Shown piece after piece: positions 31,401 through 36,033 of a stretch of 36,033 bases of DNA; position 1 is the stretch's first letter; the number at the start of each line of letters is the position of its first letter. The stretch covers positions 1 through 36,033 of IMG/VR virus record IMGVR_UViG_3300027763_000134; one strand, 5' to 3'. The notes under the pieces were generated by a model that saw only the letters and a list, made by a program, of their open reading frames with translations, was not told the DNA's origin and made no database searches. The DNA is from a virus. The position numbers and the translations under genes were made by a program.

Positions 31401-34400
31401 AGTTTAGAGGCAGAGAAAGAAGAACTTGAAAACAACCTTCCTTACTTCCAGGAAATGTATGACAATAGAGACATGCTTCCTGAAAGTTATTCTGAAGTGG
31501 TTAAAGATCTTAAAGCAGAAATTGAGGCTATTGAAGAAATGATTGACAATACCACTGATGCCATTAAACAAGGTAAATCATTATTAGATTCTATAAAAGG
31601 AGCTATTAATACAGCAATGTCTTTGTTCAATGATTTCCTAAAAAGAGTTAAAGAAGAAAATCCTAATATACCATTGTTCATGTCTGACTATATAGAAAGA
31701 CTTGAAAAGTATTTAGGAGAACAAGGTGCTCAACAATTCATTAATGATAGATTAGGATTTACAGAAATAGTTTCTGATTTACAAGATCAGATAGAATCTT
31801 TTGGAGAAGAGTTGAATATTCCTAATATGGAAAAGAGGGCTGATAAACTTTCAGCTCAGCTTAAAGAACTAGAGAAAGGTCTTGATGATTTAATTAACCA
31901 GAGTGTTGCAAAAGGTGCATTGTTAGAAGCTTTTCAAAAAGCTGCGGATGCTTATGAACAAAAGGTAGAACAAGAAAAGAAGTTTGCTGAAAACACTGAA
32001 CTAATTAAGAAGTTTCTTGGTACAGCAGATTCAGGAATTAGTATAGAAACTAATGAAGAAGAATATGAAGCAGATGCTAAGAAGTCAGACATCAATGTTG
32101 TTACAGGTACAACTGCTCCTTCAGAATTGTTTGCTGGTGGAGAACTAGCTCCTCATCATGTAAGAGCTAATCAATTTGGTGCAAATTTAGAAACACTTCC
32201 TAATAGAGGTCAGATTCGTGGGATGGTTGTAACAAGTGAGAATGAAAAAGACATTCTTCCTGGTCTTACACAATTCTTAAAAGATAATGGTGACACAACA
32301 CAAGAAGTAGATCCTAAAAAGACTATAGCTCTTGTTATGGTTGAAGTGGATGCTGAAGATGGTTCAGTGCATTTAGTGGGAGTGGATGGTCAAAGACTTT
32401 CTACACAAGATCTTAATGCTGCAATATTCCAAGTGTTTCCTATAACTACCACTTGGTCTAATGGCAAATCTATGTTCAGAGATTCAACCTCTGAAACTGT
32501 TAAAGATTCATTAACTGATCAGTATAATAAATGGAGAGCAGAAACTCTTAAAAATCCTCCTAAAGCTCCATTTGAAATTAATGCATCATTTGGTATTCCT
32601 GAACCACTTAGTTATGTAGATGATAAAGGTGTTAAACAACCTCTTCCTACAAAAACATCTGTACAAGATGCAGGGCTTATAACAGAGAATGATCTTTTAG
32701 AAAATCCTGTTGTTGAGGTTTCTACCAACAAAGAAATCATGGAGAATGGTTCTACCAGATTTACAAATGCAATTGGTAAAGTTTTCTTAAACCTTAAAAA
32801 TGCATACGTAGAACTTAAGAACAGAAAGCTAACTAAACAAGAGGCTAACAATGTTTATAATGCAATGTTACGTGTTTGCGTAAATATGTTTGAGAATGAG
32901 GAAGAAGGACTTGATTCTACAGAAGCACAATACCTACTTAGCTATTTAAGATCTATTGTTTATTGGGGTACACCTAAAGACCAAGATGGCAATCGTAAAC
33001 CTGCAGGATATAATAGTGTGTTCTTTGACATAGAACAAGGTAATGATGATGTATTAAAACCCCTTAAACTATTTATATCTGGAAAAGGAGAAAACATATC
33101 ATTCACACCATCAGCACTTCGTACTAATAAAGATCTTATAATTGGTCTTCTAGAAGGAATTTACAATAATGTAAACTCTAGAATGACAGAGTCTGATTGG
33201 AATGAACCATATCAAGAAATAGTTTCTATTAGTGAAGAAGGTGAAGTTGTAAAAAGAGATTGGCCAAACTATCAATCTTTCCTACTATCTAAAAATCTTC
33301 CTGATGAGAACGGTGGATTGAATGGTGATGTTAGAGATGAGGAAACACTTCCTCTAACAGTTAGTATGAAACCAATTGAAGAAGGAGAAACTAATAGAAA
33401 GGGCATATATTTTACAATCACACATCCTGAAGATAAGTTTGAAATACCAAAAGAAGAACAAAAGAAGAAAAGAGTGATGAAAGTGTCTGGTCTTTTAGAA
33501 GAGGAAGAAGAACCAAAAGAAAAGAAAGGAAAGAAGAAAGATGATGGTAAGGTGAAGTTTGCTCCTAAAGGTAAAGTGGTGTTAGATGGTAAAACAATAA
33601 ACACTTTTATTACATCAAAAGGTAAAACATTATACTACTTTGCAGATGGTCAAGCTTTACAAAATAAAGATCTTGAGAATGGTATAAAAGTTTTATTTAA
33701 AAAAGGAGATGCTCCTAAAGTTATAGAGGCATTAGTTGCGTCTGGAAAGAAAGAGTTTGCAGCTTTTACAGAAGTGAAGGCAATTATTGCTAAGGCAATT
33801 ATGTCTGAAGTGAATAAATACAAACCTGAAGTAAAAGAAGAAGATTCAATTATTATTGAAGATGATGAAAATGAAGAAGATACAGCAGTGGTGGCTGAAA
33901 AGGTTGAAGAGATTATTGGAGATGATGGAGATGAGACAATAGTAATTGATGATGAGTTGAAGGACGATCTTGATGATATGGAAGATGATGATACTGAATT
34001 GCCATTCAGACTTGCTATGGAGCAAAGAATAAAAAACTTTGAAGGAGAAAACTGGACTAAACTTGAATCTTGGTTAAAGGCCAACTTCCCTAATGTTCCT
34101 GTATATAGAGTGAAAAACATCATTAATGCTACAAATGGTAGACAAGCTTGGGGTATGCTCAAGGATGGTGCTATTTACATATATGAGAATGCAGAGGTTG
34201 GTACAGCATACCATGAAGTGTTTGAAGCTGTGTGGAAGATGTTCTCTGATCCTAAAGAGCGTACAGCTGTTCTTGCTGAATTTAGGGCTAGAAAAGGAAC
34301 GTTTATAGATAGAGAAACACAAAGAGAAGTTAATTATAAAGATGCTACAGATAAAGAAGTTAAAGAACAACTAGCTGAAGAGTTTAGAGATTACGTACAG

Positions 34401-36033
34401 GAAGGAAAGATTCCTGCTAAACCTACAGAAGGAAAACCTTTTATAGTTAAACTATTTGCTGATCTTGTAAACTTCATTAAAGAATTCTTCACAGGAGAAA
34501 AAGCACAAACTAATACAGCTAACTTGTTTGCAAAAATAGGTAGTGGATATTATAAAAACTATTCTCCATATCATTCTAAACTAGCATTTGCTAAAGAAGG
34601 AATTATAGATGTAGAGAATGCTTATGCAAATGATGATTCTGAATTTAGTATAGCAAGCTTCACAGGACAAGAGGTGCATGATATTATGCAACACATGACC
34701 TATCTAACTCTTGGTGATATTATAGAAAAGAACGAAAGTCTTTTCAATGTTGCTAATAAGAACAAGGCTGAGGTGTATGCAAATCTTAGAGAGCAAATTA
34801 GAAAAACTGTTACTAGAGGATATAAAACTGCAAAAGATCTTGTTGATGCAGGCAAAGTGACTAAAAAACAAGCTGCTGGTGAAATGGCTAAATCATTAGC
34901 TATGAGAGCTGCTATTATGAATGATGTCACTTGGGACAATATAGTTGCTAAACACAAAGAATACCTTAGGAAGTATAACATTGAGTTTGATGAGAATGAT
35001 CAACTACAATTAACAGATGAAGATAATTCTGGAAAATCAGACTATCAGGAATCTGATAAAATAGATCATTTCAAGAAAGCTAACGCTGCAGTTAAACTTT
35101 TACTTTCTACACTACCTTCTGTGGAAATGAGTACAACCACTCCAGGTAAGACAGAATTAGTAAGATCTTCTATAGGTGGAGCTACACTTCTTTCAACAAT
35201 TGAAGTGTTTGTAAAGGTTCTTAACAAGACATATAATTCTCGTAATGTAGAAGATATGCTTGATAGAATAAGAGAGATGGCAAAAGAAGATCCTGATTTT
35301 AGAACATTATACACTCGTATCACTAGAAGAAAGGTGGATACTCCAGGACCAGTTGATCTATCCAATCTTACAAAAGACTACGATCTTGATCTTTTAAATG
35401 CTCTATGGAAATCATTTAAGAAACAAAACCCTGATGTAAAGATTCATTACATATTAGAGAATGGTGATATACAGATAGGTGATGCAAACTTAGCAAGTGC
35501 TGCCAACCAAGCTAAGTCTGACATGATTAAGTCTATTATAAAAATTATTAAAGGAGGAAAGAGTCCATATTTTAAAGAAAATAAAGACACAAAAACATTT
35601 GATGGTGTTCAAGGATCTGTTCCTAGAGCATTAGGTAGTGTGTCTGATAGAGTGGCTTTCTTAAAAACTCTTGGTATTCAGTTTAAAGGAAGTGATCTGA
35701 TGAAACTTAGAAAAGATAAGTTAGATACATTCAATAAAGCTGTTAATGGTCTTAGAGATAGTATAGGAAAAGCTGGTAAGATAGCAACTCTTAGTGGTAA
35801 GGTTTTAAATATTAACAAGCGTCTATCACAACTTGCTCAAATAAAAGCTGCCATTGAAAACCCAGACTTTGATAGTACATACTTTGGAATCAGTGGTGAA
35901 AGAAAACAAACTTTTATAGGAACGAACGCAGCTAGTGATCTTTATGATGCAATATCTCAAGTGGAAAACTTGAATGATATTCCTAAATTATATCCTCATC
36001 TTTCCTATCTACTTACAGATTCATTTGTAAAAG
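28440..36033 (+). CDS. Giant virion polyprotein, N-terminal 2531 residues (3' truncated)
   Basis: The frame starts at ATG 28440 and stays open to the window edge. Hydrophobic Gly/Ala segments lie near residues 87-118 and 173-205, followed by AEGFEEGSQF and a helical region. A long coiled-coil-like region spans ~911-1180. A Lys-rich stretch (~1675-1705) and an acidic stretch (~1798-1855) precede a zincin-like segment, YHEVFEAVW (H1925, E1926, E1929), with EEFRDYV (~1980-1986) downstream. In proteins I recall, the motif reads HExFH, so here the second His is Glu. Helical regions follow. This matches the N-terminal half of crAss-like giant proteins that include the virion RNA polymerase, whose D-x-D-x-D catalytic site is expected downstream of the window. 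The polymerase assignment is a prediction. Confidence 0.7.
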   Translation, partial: MPEEIKPVNQPGYLPSLVPDYASQLSSTSGPIDAYDLMSSRLAALEKPAGAYFTNTPATALPGTGRYEKIFPGENMEEIYAQGQGWGSKMVSGVGKGIATTGTTFLQSTVGLINGLGQWYNDGRAASFYDNDFNRKLDEFNKELEDSLPNYYTEAEKSADWYSPKKLFTANFLWDGIVKNLGFAAGAALSGQVFSAGLLATSKGLSSIPGLAKLFSMGKAGEALAATEEALVATNKAAETYGKVKSLSDKFLGQYNLLNKGQRAVVAGLSTTGEAGFEAYGNLNQFRNNLIEEYKNANGGMLPRGEDLERINAQADNVGNSSFLLNTVLLTATNYIQFPKILGSSYKAEKGIINGLTREIGDIATDATGKFIAKPARFGKLISAVDKIRPYTFSIAEGFEEGSQFAIQVGTQDYYNKKYRGQDSDWLGSLAEGVEKTIGTNEGMENVLIGGLSGALMMAKGNYREGKQRAKNTAEAIAEFNKFKLSDFTKDTVDSVDRGIAIQQDREVALKQGDVLESKDLEKDYIINYLTPRIKFGRMDLVKSDINDLRALASTVDGFNQLVQEGKALAGDKPEAFLKRLNGLESTADNIKSLYQSLNLRYGNIVNEDGTLVYTPEVMDKMVYAATKVADYDQRIPELTSKLVGTNIDILSIFNEVLAGNTDNYNKLITDLESGNRLDKEEMLETLQDANELNLRREKFLNEYNDLKKNPGKYVEIEKPKIQPKDVGRILPIKTKDGDFEFEIGKEYYSGAPMRRSKEGTYYQEFSKFTVIGETPEGKLIIQATSLDPNIQGQTYEVEKSFFEKHQVGEVSALEKNPNAKFYVETAGQIFTYQLGGGKSVEGTIRYNRKTDKLQFVSLDGKKKFNVTRDQFKAKKGFDKAKIYSSGQLTARAKAALDEEVTAEEIQARYDQRDEIISEVFKTATERLEQINKDLEGAKKEMDRINEAIENLSMTKAGVKRKAFVGAAKKTLNALNEEYKKVESIVASLEAEKEELENNLPYFQEMYDNRDMLPESYSEVVKDLKAEIEAIEEMIDNTTDAIKQGKSLLDSIKGAINTAMSLFNDFLKRVKEENPNIPLFMSDYIERLEKYLGEQGAQQFINDRLGFTEIVSDLQDQIESFGEELNIPNMEKRADKLSAQLKELEKGLDDLINQSVAKGALLEAFQKAADAYEQKVEQEKKFAENTELIKKFLGTADSGISIETNEEEYEADAKKSDINVVTGTTAPSELFAGGELAPHHVRANQFGANLETLPNRGQIRGMVVTSENEKDILPGLTQFLKDNGDTTQEVDPKKTIALVMVEVDAEDGSVHLVGVDGQRLSTQDLNAAIFQVFPITTTWSNGKSMFRDSTSETVKDSLTDQYNKWRAETLKNPPKAPFEINASFGIPEPLSYVDDKGVKQPLPTKTSVQDAGLITENDLLENPVVEVSTNKEIMENGSTRFTNAIGKVFLNLKNAYVELKNRKLTKQEANNVYNAMLRVCVNMFENEEEGLDSTEAQYLLSYLRSIVYWGTPKDQDGNRKPAGYNSVFFDIEQGNDDVLKPLKLFISGKGENISFTPSALRTNKDLIIGLLEGIYNNVNSRMTESDWNEPYQEIVSISEEGEVVKRDWPNYQSFLLSKNLPDENGGLNGDVRDEETLPLTVSMKPIEEGETNRKGIYFTITHPEDKFEIPKEEQKKKRVMKVSGLLEEEEEPKEKKGKKKDDGKVKFAPKGKVVLDGKTINTFITSKGKTLYYFADGQALQNKDLENGIKVLFKKGDAPKVIEALVASGKKEFAAFTEVKAIIAKAIMSEVNKYKPEVKEEDSIIIEDDENEEDTAVVAEKVEEIIGDDGDETIVIDDELKDDLDDMEDDDTELPFRLAMEQRIKNFEGENWTKLESWLKANFPNVPVYRVKNIINATNGRQAWGMLKDGAIYIYENAEVGTAYHEVFEAVWKMFSDPKERTAVLAEFRARKGTFIDRETQREVNYKDATDKEVKEQLAEEFRDYVQEGKIPAKPTEGKPFIVKLFADLVNFIKEFFTGEKAQTNTANLFAKIGSGYYKNYSPYHSKLAFAKEGIIDVENAYANDDSEFSIASFTGQEVHDIMQHMTYLTLGDIIEKNESLFNVANKNKAEVYANLREQIRKTVTRGYKTAKDLVDAGKVTKKQAAGEMAKSLAMRAAIMNDVTWDNIVAKHKEYLRKYNIEFDENDQLQLTDEDNSGKSDYQESDKIDHFKKANAAVKLLLSTLPSVEMSTTTPGKTELVRSSIGGATLLSTIEVFVKVLNKTYNSRNVEDMLDRIREMAKEDPDFRTLYTRITRRKVDTPGPVDLSNLTKDYDLDLLNALWKSFKKQNPDVKIHYILENGDIQIGDANLASAANQAKSDMIKSIIKIIKGGKSPYFKENKDTKTFDGVQGSVPRALGSVSDRVAFLKTLGIQFKGSDLMKLRKDKLDTFNKAVNGLRDSIGKAGKIATLSGKVLNINKRLSQLAQIKAAIENPDFDSTYFGISGERKQTFIGTNAASDLYDAISQVENLNDIPKLYPHLSYLLTDSFVK

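Noticed and set aside
35376-35390. DYDLD in the giant protein (near residue 2313), matching the D-x-D-x-D form of the crAss-like virion RNA polymerase active site
   Set aside because: The surroundings (NLTKDYDLDLLNALWKSFKK) look like an amphipathic helix rather than a loop in a beta-barrel, and no flanking polymerase pattern is visible. Probably chance; to be reconsidered only if a structural model places it in a double-psi barrel.
1-36033. CRISPR arrays, tRNA genes, insertion sequences, integrase or attachment sites
   Set aside because: No regularly spaced direct repeats, cloverleaf-like segments, transposase or integrase motifs were noticed. All the sequence is taken up by closely packed virion genes. 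A dedicated RNA search was not possible.

Overview
The window is a late, virion-protein segment of an AT-rich tailed phage. It looks like a crAss-like phage (order Crassvirales) infecting a member of the Bacteroidota. No database search was possible, so family names rest on motifs, protein sizes and gene order that I recognise. Four things point to crAss-like phages: an IHF/HU-like small protein next to a ring/tail-stabilisation protein and a ~1,500-residue muzzle protein; several very large proteins after the muzzle, one with an HExxH zincin motif; a Gly-rich cargo-type protein; and a giant open frame running off the end. The host inference rests on A/T-rich leaders without Shine-Dalgarno sequences and two TTTG-N20-TAnnTTT(G/A) promoter-like sites. 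Tail-fibre sequences of the 'VGIGTTSP' and 'GFLPPRMT' type resemble those of phages from environmental Bacteroidota, so an aquatic source is plausible but unproven.

Layout, all on the + strand: (1) 1-964, the 3' part of a highly expressed capsid-type gene, probably the major capsid protein, with its own terminator. (2) 1049-1994, three small conserved or Cys-rich genes. (3) 1997-8596, host-recognition genes: a tail-collar protein, a 479-residue appendage protein, two fibres sharing an N-terminal anchor, and a 73-residue single-domain protein, closed by a terminator. (4) 8760-12150, opened by a promoter-like site: a metallophosphoesterase, a putative ring protein, the IHF-like protein and a putative tail-stabilisation protein. 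(5) 12159-18120, the muzzle gene, a same-frame downstream ORF that looks like its displaced C-terminus, and a 289-residue protein. (6) 18120-25665, two large virion/cargo proteins, one with an HEELH zincin motif, both studded with a short degenerate motif (GGxIxxAQxG / KAQDG). (7) A second promoter-like site, then an 894-residue virion protein and a giant protein (over 2,531 residues) cut by the window edge. The giant resembles the N-terminal part of crAss-like giant virion polyproteins that carry the virion RNA polymerase. I did not find the polymerase catalytic site in the visible part.

The genes fit one programme: build the capsid, attach fibres, close the head with ring and muzzle proteins, and load ejectable cargo. 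All 18 complete coding regions end in TAA, gene spacing is mostly 1-20 bases, and every reverse-strand ORF looks like a shadow. I saw no tRNA, CRISPR array, insertion sequence, integrase or reverse transcriptase. The points most worth a second look are the split muzzle gene, the repeated motif next to a protease-like domain, the altered HEVFE zincin motif in the giant protein, and Ser/Thr-only tracts in three virion proteins.
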